The translations under genes were made by a program, and so were the position numbers. 64,000 nt of DNA from G963666705 sp963666705. Lineage in GTDB: Bacteria; Pseudomonadota; Alphaproteobacteria; CADEGL01. A model generated the notes under the pieces. It was given only the letters and a program-made list of their open reading frames with translations, searched no databases and was not told the origin of the DNA. How positions within the stretch are numbered: the first letter of the stretch is position 1; each line of letters starts with the position of its first letter. This document shows positions 27,142 to 36,609 of the stretch, piece by piece. The stretch covers positions 62,001-126,000 of the forward strand of contig CAXXKO010000030.1 of assembly GCA_963666705.2 (NCBI GenBank). Direction: 5' to 3'.

Positions 27142-27406
27142 TGTCCTGGTTCCTAAGTTCTTGGCATTTAGGACGGCCTTGCGGGTCTCTCGGCGAGGAG
27201 CGTGGCGCGCCGTGATGCCGGGGCATCACAAGTGGCGCGCGACGACGACCGAGGGGCCCGCAAGGCCGCCCGGAGGGTCGCTTTTCCCGACCTCTGGGGG
27301 CGTCATCGCCGCTTGACGATGCCCCGGCATCGCCGGCGCGGCGCTTCCTACCCAGAGGACGGGAAAAGCGATCCAAAATGCTACGAACTTAGGAATCAGG
27401 ACACTA
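27139..27406. mobile_element. 268-bp MITE (copy 1) between pcm and pgk
   Basis: The ends are inverted repeats of 22 bases (27139-27160 and 27385-27406) with one mismatch, beginning TAGTGTCCTG. A TA dinucleotide at both edges fits a Tc1/mariner or IS630-type target. The interior has two hairpin lobes: one closed by GGCCTTGCGGG and CCCGCAAGGCC, the other by TCGCTTTTCCCG and CGGGAAAAGCGA. Each lobe carries an inner palindrome around GATGCC(G/C)(G/C)GGCATC. The same core is present inverted in copy 2 at 43501-43768, also 268 bp. It encodes no protein. Its TAG ends supply the stop codons of both flanking convergent genes. Confidence 0.88.
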
Positions 27407-28615
27407 GGCGCTGGCCGCTGCCGCTTCGAGGGCCGCGACGCCGGGCAAGGTCCGGCCCTCGAGCCATTCGAGGAACGCGCCGCCCGCGGTCGAGACGTAG
27501 GACAGCTTGTCGGCCACGCCGGCATGGGCGAGGGCCGCCATGGTATCGCCGCCACCCGCTACCGAAAGCAGCGCCCCGCGCTGGGTGAGCGCCGCCGCCG
27601 TATGGGCGACTGCATTCGTGCCCTCGTCGAAGGGCGGCTTCTCGAAGGCGCCGAGGGGCCCGTTCCAGACCAGCGTGCGGCTCGCCTCGAGCGTGGAGCG
27701 GATGCGGGCCACGGTCGCGGGGCCGATATCGAGAATCATGGCCTTGGCTGGCACGGCCTCGATTGCCAGTGTCTCGCACGGGACGCCGGCCTCGAAGGCC
27801 GCGGCCACGACGCCATCCGTGGGCAGGATGAGCGCGCACCCCGCCGCCACCGCGGCGACCTCGATATCGCGCGCGGTCGCCGCCATATCGCGCTCGCACA
27901 GGGAGCGGCCGACCGCCACGCCCCGGGCGTGGAGGAAGGTATTGGCCATGCCGCCGCCGATGGCCAGATGGTCGACCTTGTGCACGAGATTGCCGAGCAG
28001 CTCGATCTTGGTCGAGACCTTGGCCCCACCGACGATCGCGGCCAGGGGCCGCGCCGGGTGATCGAGCGCACGGCCGAGGCTCTCGAGCTCCGCCTGCATC
28101 AAGCGCCCCGCCGCGGCGGGCAGGAGCCGGGCCAGCGCCTCGGTCGAGGCATGGGCGCGGTGGGCGGCGGAGAAGGCGTCGTTGACATAGGCGTCGCCGA
28201 GCGCGGCGAGGGCCTGGGCGAAATCGGGATCGTTGGCTTCCTCGCCGGCATGGAAGCGGAGGTTTTCCAAGAGCGCTATCTCTCCATCGCGGAGACCGGC
28301 CACCACCGCCGCGGCCTCCGGCCCGATGCAATCCCGGGCGAAGGCGACTGGTCGGCCGCCCAGCGCCGCAGCAAGGGGCGCGGCCACCTGGCCCAGGGAG
28401 AGGGCCGGGTCGACGGCGCCCCTGGGCCGGCCGAGATGGGACATGAGGACGACCCGCGCGCCCTTCGCGGTCAGCTCCGCGACCGTGGGTGCCAAGCGAT
28501 CAAGGCGCGCCGTGTCCGTGACTCCGCCGCCATCCAACGACACGTTCAAGTCGGCGCGCACGAGTACCCGGCGGCCCCGTACGTCGAGATCATCGAGGAT
28601 CTTGAAAGAGGGCAT
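27404..28615 (-). CDS. pgk: Phosphoglycerate kinase
   Basis: The 403-residue glycolytic enzyme catalyses 1,3-bisphosphoglycerate + ADP to 3-phosphoglycerate + ATP in the cytosol. Signatures are RVLVRADLNVSLDGG, MSHLGRP, LLENLRFHAGEE, FSAAHRAHAS, GGAKVSTKIELLGNL, the nucleotide site WNGPLGAFEKPPFDEG and the closing VAGGGDTMAAL. Length is normal. The stop codon is the TAG end of the neighbouring MITE. No gap or fba gene flanks it. The ribosome site is weak. Confidence 0.96.
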   Translation of the reverse strand: MPSFKILDDLDVRGRRVLVRADLNVSLDGGGVTDTARLDRLAPTVAELTAKGARVVLMSHLGRPRGAVDPALSLGQVAAPLAAALGGRPVAFARDCIGPEAAAVVAGLRDGEIALLENLRFHAGEEANDPDFAQALAALGDAYVNDAFSAAHRAHASTEALARLLPAAAGRLMQAELESLGRALDHPARPLAAIVGGAKVSTKIELLGNLVHKVDHLAIGGGMANTFLHARGVAVGRSLCERDMAATARDIEVAAVAAGCALILPTDGVVAAAFEAGVPCETLAIEAVPAKAMILDIGPATVARIRSTLEASRTLVWNGPLGAFEKPPFDEGTNAVAHTAAALTQRGALLSVAGGGDTMAALAHAGVADKLSYVSTAGGAFLEWLEGRTLPGVAALEAAAASA

Positions 28616-29579
28616 GGGCTCGAACCGGAGGCCTTGACGGAGGTTACGCTCGCGCGGGAACCCTAATCATACGGCCCGCCGGATTTCAACTCGGCCGGTG
28701 GCGCGGGCGCAAGGTTGGCCGGCCCTAATAGAGCCAGCGGCCGGTATCCTCGAGCTCCCAGACCTCGACGTCGCAGGCACCCTTGTCCGCCTCCATCCGC
28801 CGGGTCATGCGGATGTGGCCGTTCATCAGCCGGACGCAGGTCGCGGGAAAGGCGAAACAGGCCTGCCGCAACGGCTCGACGGCCGCGTCGTCGAGCGGCT
28901 TATAGGAACGGAGCGCGATTGTGCACTTGGTCGAGCCCGCCATCTCGACCTCATAGTCGTCGCCGCGCGAGCCGAGCAGGGAATCGAGGAAGCGAACGGC
29001 GTCCTCGAGGCCGGTCCCTTCGATACCCATGCGGGCGCACAACTCCTCGACGTTCTGGATGGCCGCGAGGGACATGGTCTGCGCCACCACGTGGCATGCG
29101 GGATCCAGCCCGAACAGGTTCCAAACCGCGGTTATGTAGGTCTTCAAATAGGCGCCTGCATACTTGCGCTTGGCGCGGTGGATGCGCGCCGCCGGCCACG
29201 CCGCGGGATCGAGCACCGGGGCCTTGGCGGGGTCGAATTCAGGTGTCTGGGTCGCTGCCTCGAAGCGCAAGGTCTCGCCCGGGGCCAAGTCCCGATCGTA
29301 CTCGATGAAGTAGCCTTCGTCGTAGGGCTCGCCTTGCTGCATGATCTTGGTACAGACGTAGCCGAGGCGCGGGCAGCCCATCCTCTCTCCGTTGCGCGCG
29401 TGCCAGTTCCGGAAGACGGCGCGCTGGACGGCGGCGGGGAAGGCCATGAGGCCGCTGCCATGATAGAACTCCATGGGGTGGTGGTAGCGAATCCACGCCT
29501 TCTTGGGTGATTCCTCCATATAGGCCACCTTGAGGCCACCCACGATGTTGGAGAGGTAGTGGTACTTGGCGGCGGCCAG

Positions 29580-30971
29580 GAGCTATGGCTGAATCTTGGT
29601 GACGGTATGGGTCAGGCGGCGGCTTGCGGTTGTTGCCTGACGGCTTCGATGCCGTCGATGAACTTTACACCGACGATCAGCTTGGGCAACTGGTTGTGTC
29701 CGTCGAGGCGGCGCCAACTGTTTTGTGCCCCCTGGGTGAGCTTGAAGACCATGGCGAGCGCCGTCTTGTTGGAGAGGCATCCCTTGGATCGCACGGTACG
29801 GTGTCGCACGGTGGCGAATGTGCTTTCGATGGGGTTGGTTGTCCGCAGGTGCTTCCAATGCTCGGCGGGAAAGTCGTAGAACGCCAGCAGCGTTTCGCGA
29901 TCCTTGGCCAGGCATGCAGCCGCCTTTTCGTATTTGACGGCGTAGGTCTCGATGAAGGTGTCGAAGGCGTTGTCTGCGTCGCTCCTGGTCTCGGCCATCC
30001 AGATGTCCTGGAGAGCACGCTTTGCCTTCGATTGCTGGCTCTTGGGCAGCTTGTTCAAGACGTTCGCGGTCTTGTGCACCCAACAGCGCTGGCCGCGCGT
30101 CCGGGACCACACTTCCTCGATCGCCTTCCAGAAGCCGAGCGCGCCGTCGGCGACCGCGAGTTCAGGCCCCATCGCGAGCCCGCGCCGCTTGAGGTCGAGC
30201 AGCAGCTCGCGCCATGATTGGGTGCTCTCGCGCACGCCGTCGATGAGGCCGACGAGTTCCTTCTTGCCCTCGGGCGTCGCGCCGATGATGACCAACAGGC
30301 ATTGCGCGTCGTCCTCGAGCCGGGCCTGCACGTGGATGCCGTCGGCCCAGAAGTAGACGTAGCGCCGGGCCGACAGATCCCGCTTCAGCCAGTGTGCGTG
30401 CTCCCCCGCCCAGACTTCGGTGAGCCGCGCGATGGACGAGGCCGAGAGGCCGCCGGCGTCCGGCCCGAGTAAGGCCGCCAGCGCCTCGGTGAAGTCGCCG
30501 GTGGAGATGCCCTTGAGGTAGAGGATGGGGATCAGGACCTCGAGGCTCTTCGAGCGCCGCGCATAAGGCGGCAGCAGCGCCGAGGAGAAGCGGATGCGAT
30601 CGGCGCCCAGCCCCGTGCGGTCGCGGACCCGTGGCCCGCGAACCGCGACCGGGCCGATGCCGGTCATGATCTCGCGTTCCGGCAGATGACCGTGGCGCAC
30701 CAGCCGTTGGCGGCCTTCATCGGTGCGCTCCTCGGCGTGGCTCCCGAGGAACGCGGCCACCTCGGCCTCGACCGCTTGGGCCAAAAGGGAACGGGCGCCG
30801 TTGCGCAGCACCTCGGTCAACGGATCGGAAAACGTCGATGGCTGGGAAAGCTTCAAAACGTTATTGTCGGTCACGGCGTATCACTCCTTTGCTGGAGAAG
30901 TGGAGGCTCAATCACCCCCACGATACGCCACCTTAACCCTTCACGCCGTCACCAACTTCTGGCCATAGCTC
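29580..30971 (-). mobile_element. IS256-family insertion sequence, intact
   Basis: The 1,392-bp element is bounded by 26-base inverted repeats that begin GAGCTATGGC and end TTGGTGACGG. An 8-bp direct duplication, CTGGCCGC on the minus strand, stands at 29572-29579 and 30972-30979. The perfect duplication and intact transposase indicate a recent insertion. Confidence 0.92.
29612..30874 (-). CDS. IS256-family transposase
   Basis: The 420-residue DDE transposase is complete, with Asp178 (FWADGIHVQ), Asp243 (AVADGALGFW) and Glu350 (TTNPIESTFATVR). The second Asp is followed, as in IS256 enzymes, by a Cys/His helical insert (RCWVHKTANVLNKLP). The N-terminal helical DNA-binding region contains LTEVLRNGARSLLAQAVEAE. 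There is no internal stop or shift, so it is probably active. It is the only IS256 copy in this window. Confidence 0.95.
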   Translation of the reverse strand: MTDNNVLKLSQPSTFSDPLTEVLRNGARSLLAQAVEAEVAAFLGSHAEERTDEGRQRLVRHGHLPEREIMTGIGPVAVRGPRVRDRTGLGADRIRFSSALLPPYARRSKSLEVLIPILYLKGISTGDFTEALAALLGPDAGGLSASSIARLTEVWAGEHAHWLKRDLSARRYVYFWADGIHVQARLEDDAQCLLVIIGATPEGKKELVGLIDGVRESTQSWRELLLDLKRRGLAMGPELAVADGALGFWKAIEEVWSRTRGQRCWVHKTANVLNKLPKSQQSKAKRALQDIWMAETRSDADNAFDTFIETYAVKYEKAAACLAKDRETLLAFYDFPAEHWKHLRTTNPIESTFATVRHRTVRSKGCLSNKTALAMVFKLTQGAQNSWRRLDGHNQLPKLIVGVKFIDGIEAVRQQPQAAA

Positions 30972-31248
30972 GCGGCCAGCGCCGGCGGGTCGTCATGGAT
31001 GCCGAGCTTCCTGAGCCCGTCCAGGTAGTGCGCGCCCTGATGCTGATCGATGACGACGGGCTTGAGGCGCAACAGCTCCTCCACACCCTTCTCACGCAGG
31101 AGGACGAGCTGAATGGCCCCGGTCTGGCGCAACCAGACCGTCCAGGCCAAATCGCAATCCCGGCGCAGGCGCTCGATATCGTCGGCCTCTCGTGTCATGG
31201 CGGCTTTCGCCCTCCTCTCTCTTCGGTTCGCGCGCGCGGGCCGTACGC

Positions 31249-32910
31249 TCACAGCCAAACATCGTGCTCGCGGTCGTAGGAGCCGACGCGAAGGTCGGGT
31301 TTCTCCCCGATCAGCTTGAGTTTCTCGATCTTGTCGGCCGTCCCGGGCGTGGGCAGCTCCGTCCTATACTCGATGTAGCGGGGAACCTTGAAGGACGCCA
31401 GGTAGCGCGCGCAATGGGCGACGATCGCGGACGGCGGCACCTCGGCCCGGGTGAGGCCGTCGTTCAGCTGCACATAGACCTTCAGCTCCTCGCCCCGCAT
31501 CTCGTCCGGCACGGGGACCGCGGCCGCCCGCTCGACACCCTTCATGGACACGAGGACCGTCTCCACCTCGACGGCGGAGATATTATCGCCGCTGCGGCGG
31601 ACGACGTCCTTTATGCGGCCGAGGAAATGAAAGTAGCCATCCCCGTCGCGATAGCCCCGATCGCCCGAGCGGTGCCATTCGCCGAAGAACGAATCCCGGT
31701 TGGCGCCCGGATTGTTGTAATAGCCCAGGAGGATGCCCGGCCCGCGCACGCAGATCTCCCCCACCGCCTCGTCCGCCAGCGAATTCCCGTCCGCGTCGGC
31801 GATCATGACCTCCCGGAACGGAACCGGGATCCCAATACAGTCGGGGCCGACCCTGTCCGTGGCGGCGAGGGGCATATAGGTGGCGAGGGAGTTCTCCGTC
31901 ATGCCGTAGGCGTTCCTCAGGGGGGCGCCGAACTGGCGCTCGATCTCCTCGTGCACCTCTTTCGTGAAGGCGGCGGAGATGTGCAGGAACTTGATGCCGT
32001 CGTACCGGTCCGCCGGCGCCAAGCGATGCTTGCAGATCGCATGACTGACGAAGGCGTATTGCGCGCGGGTCTCGCGCATCCACGGCATGAAGCGGTTTCT
32101 GGAAAGCCGGGGGGCGACGAAAATCGTGGCGCCGAGAAAGAAGCCGAACAGCGATACCGCCTGTCCCGCCACGTAATAGTAAGGATGGAGGAGAAGCAGG
32201 CGCTCGATGCCCAAATGGCGCAGATCGACCGTCCCGACCTTCGCGTAGACCAGCCAGTGGTGGTGAGCCAGCATCACGCCCTTGGGAAAGCCGGTGGTGC
32301 CGGACGTGTATTGAATGGTGGCGAGGTCGTCGAGCGCCGGCTCGTCGTCCGGGACGAACGACTCTTCACCGCCCTCCAGCACCGCGTGCCAGTCGATGTA
32401 GGGGGCGGGGTCGCTCGCCTCCGCGACGATGACCCGGCCATCGGGCAACCGCACATCGCCCAATTCGGGCAGCAGCGGCAGATAGTCCGCGTGGGTCACC
32501 AGCCACCCGGTATCGGAGTCGGTCAAGGTGTAAGCCAGCTCGCGCGCCGTATACCGTATGTTGATCGGCACCATGACCGCGCCCAGGCGCGCGAGCGCCA
32601 GCCAGGTCAACATGAAGGCGGGCGAATTGGGCAGCATCACCCCGACATGCTGGCCCTTTCGGATGCCCAGGCGATGGAAGCCGGAGGCGAGGCGGGTGAC
32701 GCGGGTATCGAGATCGCGATAGGTGATCGAGCGATTCGGCGTCCCGTCGGGCTCGGTAAAGAATTCGAACGCCATCCGGTCGCCCAGCCGCTTGGTCACG
32801 CGCGCGAGGAAGGCGCCGACATTGGTGTCGAACGGCTCGCTCTCCACCAGCCTACGCTGGTCGCCGGGCGATGGGGTATCCGCGCCGAGCCGCCCGGTGA
32901 CCTCGTCCAT
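31249..32910 (-). CDS. Acyl-CoA synthetase (AMP-binding), crotonobetaine/carnitine-ligase type
   Basis: The 553-residue adenylate-forming ligase has its P-loop YTSGTTGFPKG at residues 201-211. The core NAYGMTENSLATY, then EICVRGPGILLGYYN, WHRSGDRGYRDGDGYFHFLG and RIKDVVRRSGDNIS, and the C-terminal lysine region GTADKIEKLKL are all present. The N-terminal half resembles CaiC-like ligases that form CoA esters of small acids. The specific acid is unknown. The frame is open above 32910, but the chosen ATG follows GGGTGGTG. It is followed by the IS-split gene, which probably shares its transcript. It is divergent from the ferredoxin reductase gene, and the 300-base gap between them should hold both promoters. 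Confidence 0.9.
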   Translation of the reverse strand: MDEVTGRLGADTPSPGDQRRLVESEPFDTNVGAFLARVTKRLGDRMAFEFFTEPDGTPNRSITYRDLDTRVTRLASGFHRLGIRKGQHVGVMLPNSPAFMLTWLALARLGAVMVPINIRYTARELAYTLTDSDTGWLVTHADYLPLLPELGDVRLPDGRVIVAEASDPAPYIDWHAVLEGGEESFVPDDEPALDDLATIQYTSGTTGFPKGVMLAHHHWLVYAKVGTVDLRHLGIERLLLLHPYYYVAGQAVSLFGFFLGATIFVAPRLSRNRFMPWMRETRAQYAFVSHAICKHRLAPADRYDGIKFLHISAAFTKEVHEEIERQFGAPLRNAYGMTENSLATYMPLAATDRVGPDCIGIPVPFREVMIADADGNSLADEAVGEICVRGPGILLGYYNNPGANRDSFFGEWHRSGDRGYRDGDGYFHFLGRIKDVVRRSGDNISAVEVETVLVSMKGVERAAAVPVPDEMRGEELKVYVQLNDGLTRAEVPPSAIVAHCARYLASFKVPRYIEYRTELPTPGTADKIEKLKLIGEKPDLRVGSYDREHDVWL

Positions 32911-33210
32911 CCAATCACCACCCAGGCCGTGTCCGTTCTGCTGGAGGCTTCCCACGCGAAGCGCCCCGCCAAGCGCGACGGTACCGCATAGCCGCCCCAC
33001 TCTCAATCGGTGGCAAGGGTGGGCGGCGAGGGTCGGGGATAAGGCGCTGTCAGCGTCCGATTGCACTTTTTCACTCCCGCCCCGGACGGACCTGGAAGAA
33101 TTTCGTCAATACGATCAAGAGAGGGTGATCTTGGGAGCGAGGAACGCTATCATCCCCATAGCTTCAATGGGCTCGGCGCAATCCAGGGGACGAAAACTGG
33201 GGACCGACGC

Positions 33211-34521
33211 ATGAGTTTGAGCGTCGCAATCGTCGGGTCCGGGCCAGCCGGATTCTACACGGCGGACGCATTCCTGAAGGCCGGTGCGGATGTCCGCATC
33301 GATATCGTCGAGCGCCTGCCGGCACCTTTCGGCCTGATCCGGGGCGGCGTCGCGCCCGATCACCAGTCCACCAAGGGCGTCTCGCGCTCCTTCGAGAAAA
33401 TGGCCCTCGACCCGGCCCTGCGCTACTACGGCAACGTCGAAGTCGGCCGCGATGTCACCCTCGATGAGTTGAGCGGACTCTACGACGCGGTGGTGCTGGC
33501 GACCGGCGCGCCCCAGGACCGGCCGCTCGGCATTCCAGGTGAAGACAAGGCAGGCGTTTACGGCGCCGCGGCTTTCGTCGGCTGGTACAATGCCCACCCC
33601 GATTTCCGCTGGCTCGACCCCGACCTCGATACCGCGGCCGTGGCCGTCATCGGCGTGGGCAACGTGGCCATCGACATCGCGCGCGTGCTGGTCAAGACTC
33701 CGGCGGAGATGGCCGAATCGGACCTCCCGGGCTACGCCCGCGAAGCCATCGATGCGGGCGGCATCACCGATGTCTACATGTTCGGGCGGCGTGGGCCGGT
33801 GGATGCAAAGTTCACCAATGTCGAGTTGCGCGAGATGGGCCGTCTCGAGGACTGCCACCCGGTCGTCGACGGGGCTGTGCTGCCGGCCGAGGTCACGGGC
33901 GAGATGTCCGGGCGCGACCGGCGCGTGCGAGAGAAGAACCTCGCCAGCCTGCGCGGCTTCACCGAGCTCGACCCCGCCGGCAAGGCCAAGCGCGTGCACT
34001 TCGCCTTCCACGCCAACCCGGTCGAGATCCTGGGCGGCGAGAAGGTCGAGGGCCTGCGTCTCGAGCGCACCAGGGTCGAGGGTGGCCGCGCCGTCGGCAC
34101 CGGCGAGACCTTCGAGATCGCCTGCGGGGTGGTGATCCCGGCGATCGGTTACCAGGCCCCGGCCATGAATGGCGTGCCATTCGATGCGGCGCGGGGGGTC
34201 GTGGTCTGCGACGGGGTCCGCGTCATGGGCAACGTCTACGCGGCCGGATGGATCCGGCGTGGGCCCGTCGGCGTCATCGGCACCAACAAGCCCGACGGTG
34301 ACGAGGTGGCGCGCGGCGTCCTCGAGACCACCCCAGCCGGCGCCCGGCCCGGGCGCGAGGCGTTCGAGCGGCTGCTCGGGGAGCGGGCGGTGCGCTGGGT
34401 CAGCCACGATGACTGGCGCAAGATCGACGCGGCCGAGGTGGCCAACGCCGCGCCGGCGGCGCCGCGCCGCAAGTTCCCCACGGTCGCCGAGATGCTGGGC
34501 GTGCTGGGAGAAGACCGTTGA
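33211..34521 (+). CDS. Ferredoxin-NADP reductase, FprA/adrenodoxin-reductase type
   Basis: The 436-residue FAD protein shows VAIVGSGPAGFYTADAFLKA at its start (Gly9-x-Gly-x2-Gly) and a second nucleotide site, VIGVGNVAIDIARVL, at about 146-160. PFGLIRGGVAPDHQSTK and the late GWIRRGPVGVIGTNKPD belong to the adrenodoxin-reductase class rather than plant-type FNR. It moves electrons between NADPH and ferredoxin. The gene lies 218 bases upstream of the korAB pair on the same strand, which makes a shared ferredoxin pool likely. The frame extends upstream to 33061 but without homology. It is monocistronic or the first gene of a longer transcript. Confidence 0.9.
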   Translation: MSLSVAIVGSGPAGFYTADAFLKAGADVRIDIVERLPAPFGLIRGGVAPDHQSTKGVSRSFEKMALDPALRYYGNVEVGRDVTLDELSGLYDAVVLATGAPQDRPLGIPGEDKAGVYGAAAFVGWYNAHPDFRWLDPDLDTAAVAVIGVGNVAIDIARVLVKTPAEMAESDLPGYAREAIDAGGITDVYMFGRRGPVDAKFTNVELREMGRLEDCHPVVDGAVLPAEVTGEMSGRDRRVREKNLASLRGFTELDPAGKAKRVHFAFHANPVEILGGEKVEGLRLERTRVEGGRAVGTGETFEIACGVVIPAIGYQAPAMNGVPFDAARGVVVCDGVRVMGNVYAAGWIRRGPVGVIGTNKPDGDEVARGVLETTPAGARPGREAFERLLGERAVRWVSHDDWRKIDAAEVANAAPAAPRRKFPTVAEMLGVLGEDR

Positions 34522-34739
34522 TGCCAAGGGCCGTTGATGCCGAGGGCTGTGGACCAATGGGCCGAATAGCTCTATTTAATCCTGGTGGCGGTTTCGCCGC
34601 CGACGGGGGCGGGTGACATGTCCCGGGCGCGGGGCTGGCCTGCGCGGGTGGACGGTGAAACGAAGCCGACGAGTGCATAAGTTCCGATGGGCTGGCACGT
34701 TCGCACCGGCCCCAACACAAAGCGGAGATTACCTCGACC

Positions 34740-36608
34740 ATGGCAGGATCCATCGCGGTCAAGCATGACGAGCCCGAGCGCGAGCCGCTCGAATCGGTCG
34801 TCGTCCGCTTCGCCGGCGATTCCGGCGACGGCCTGCAGCTGACCGGCAGTCACTTCACCTTGGCGACCGCCCTCGCGGGCAACGACTTCGCAACCTTCCC
34901 CGACTTCCCGGCCGAGATCCGCGCGCCGGCGGGCACCACCTACGGCGTCTCGGCCTTCCAGATCAATTTCGGTGCCCGCGACATTCGCACCGCGGGCGAC
35001 GTGCCGGACGTGCTGGTGGCGCTCAACCCGGCGGCGCTGGTGGTCAATGTGGGCGACCTGAAGGCCGGCGGCGTGGCCATCGTCGACACCGGCTCCTTCA
35101 GCGAGCGCAACCTCAAGAAGGCGGGCTACGACGCGAACCCGCTCGAGAACGGCAGCCTCGCCAAATACATCCTCATGCCGATCGATGTCTCGCGCCATAC
35201 GCTCGAAGCGGTCAAGCCCTTCGACCTCAGCCAGAAAGAGGCGCTCCGCTGCAAGAATATGTGGACGCTCGGCCTCGTCTACTGGATGTACGACCGCGAC
35301 CGCGATGCCAGCGTCAAATGGCTGCGTGGCAAGTTCGCGGCGCGGCCCGATATCGCCGAGGCCAACATCGCCGCGCTCAATGCCGGGCACGCCTATGGCG
35401 AGACGGCGGAGCTGCCGGGCGACGTGCATGGCTATACGGTGCCCGAGGCCGAGATCGCGCCCGGCCTCTACCGCACGGTGACGGGCACGGACGCGCTCGC
35501 CTGGGGGCTGGTGGCCGGCACCCAGCTTGCCGAGCTGCCGCTCGTCTTCTGCTCCTACCCCATCACGCCCGCCTCGGGCCTGCTGCACACCCTCGCCACC
35601 CTCAGGCAATTCGACGTCACCACCTTCCAGGCCGAGGACGAGATCGCGGCCGCCTGCTGCGCCATCGGCGCCTCCTACGCGGGCGCGCTCGGCGTCACCT
35701 CGAGCTCGGGTCCCGGCATCGCGCTCAAGACCGAGGCCATCGGCCTCGCCATCAGCGCCGAGCTGCCGCTCGTAGTCGTCAACTCCCAGCGCGCCGGCCC
35801 CTCGACCGGCTTGCCCACCAAGACCGAGCAGTCGGACCTGTTCCAGGCGGTCTGGGGTCGCAACGCCGATAGCCCCGCCGTGGTGCTAGCCACGCGCTCG
35901 CCCTCGGATTGCTTCGAAGTCGGCATCGAGGCGGTGCGCATCGCCGTCAAGTTCATGACCCCGGTGATCGTCCTCACCGAGGGCTATATCGCCAATGCGG
36001 CCGAGCCCTGGAAGATCCCCGACGTGGACGGGTTCGAGCGCTTTCCCGTCCGCTTTCATGAGGAGGCGGAGGGCTTCCATCCCTTCCTGCGCGACGAGGA
36101 CTCCCTGGCCCGGGTCTGGGCGCGGCCCGGCACGCCCGGCCTCGAGCACCGCATCGGCGGCATCGAGCGCGATTACCACAGCGGCCACATCTCCTACGAC
36201 GCCGAGAACCACCAGCGCATGACGAACGTGCGCATGGCCAAGGTCGCGGGGGTGGCGCGCGACGTGCCCCGCCAGGATGTCGAGCAGGGCGGGGAGACCG
36301 GGCGCATGGCCGTCGTCGGCTGGGGCTCCACCTACGGCCCCATCAGCCGCGCCGTCGGCAATCTGCGCAAGGAAGGGGCCGACGTGTCCCAGATCCACCT
36401 GCGCCATATCTGGCCCCTGCCGTCGAACCTCGGCGACCTCCTCGCCGGATTCGAGAAGATCCTGGTGCCGGAGATGAACACCGGCCAGCTCGTCACCGTC
36501 TTGCGCAGCGAGTACCTGGTGCCGGCCACGGGGCTCAACAAGGTTTCGGGCCAGCCGTTCAAGATCGCCGAGCTCGAAGCCGCAATCCGCGAACGCCTGG
36601 AGGGCTGA
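34740..36608 (+). CDS. korA: 2-oxoacid:ferredoxin oxidoreductase, alpha (gamma-alpha fusion) subunit
   Basis: The 622-residue subunit has an N-terminal gamma domain (residues about 20-200: VVVRFAGDSGDGLQLTG, FPAEIRAPAGTTYGVSA) fused to the alpha or pyrimidine domain. The latter carries SYPITPASGLLHTLA (about 271-285), GVTSSSGPGIALKTEAIG and SQRAGPSTGLPTKTEQSDL. This fused arrangement is typical of the two-subunit KorAB enzymes of aerobes. It decarboxylates a 2-oxoacid, probably 2-oxoglutarate, with CoA and reduces ferredoxin. KorB follows after one base. Substrate assignment (2-oxoglutarate rather than pyruvate) is by family similarity only. Confidence 0.92.
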   Translation: MAGSIAVKHDEPEREPLESVVVRFAGDSGDGLQLTGSHFTLATALAGNDFATFPDFPAEIRAPAGTTYGVSAFQINFGARDIRTAGDVPDVLVALNPAALVVNVGDLKAGGVAIVDTGSFSERNLKKAGYDANPLENGSLAKYILMPIDVSRHTLEAVKPFDLSQKEALRCKNMWTLGLVYWMYDRDRDASVKWLRGKFAARPDIAEANIAALNAGHAYGETAELPGDVHGYTVPEAEIAPGLYRTVTGTDALAWGLVAGTQLAELPLVFCSYPITPASGLLHTLATLRQFDVTTFQAEDEIAAACCAIGASYAGALGVTSSSGPGIALKTEAIGLAISAELPLVVVNSQRAGPSTGLPTKTEQSDLFQAVWGRNADSPAVVLATRSPSDCFEVGIEAVRIAVKFMTPVIVLTEGYIANAAEPWKIPDVDGFERFPVRFHEEAEGFHPFLRDEDSLARVWARPGTPGLEHRIGGIERDYHSGHISYDAENHQRMTNVRMAKVAGVARDVPRQDVEQGGETGRMAVVGWGSTYGPISRAVGNLRKEGADVSQIHLRHIWPLPSNLGDLLAGFEKILVPEMNTGQLVTVLRSEYLVPATGLNKVSGQPFKIAELEAAIRERLEG

Positions 36609-36609
36609 G

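Larger units (their letters stand above)
28725..31198 (-). pseudogene. Unknown-family gene split by an IS256-family insertion
   Basis: The N-terminal part starts at the ATG at 31198 and runs to 30972 (MTREADDIERLRRDCDLAW ... LGIHDDPPALAA). The C-terminal part is 29579-28725. Removing the 1,392-bp element and one copy of its 8-bp duplication restores one frame of 357 codons plus stop, with no other damage (joined ALAAAKYHYLSNIVGG). Conserved-looking segments are YLDGLRKLGI, WIRYHHPMEFYHGSG, CPRLGYVCTK, GYFIEYDRDL and TKCTIALRSY. I do not recognise the family. The gene follows an acyl-CoA ligase by 50 bases on the same strand, so it may have worked on a CoA-linked or carboxylate substrate. Five or more cysteines (ACHVV, CARMG, CFAFPATC) are spread in the last third. 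Confidence 0.85.
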
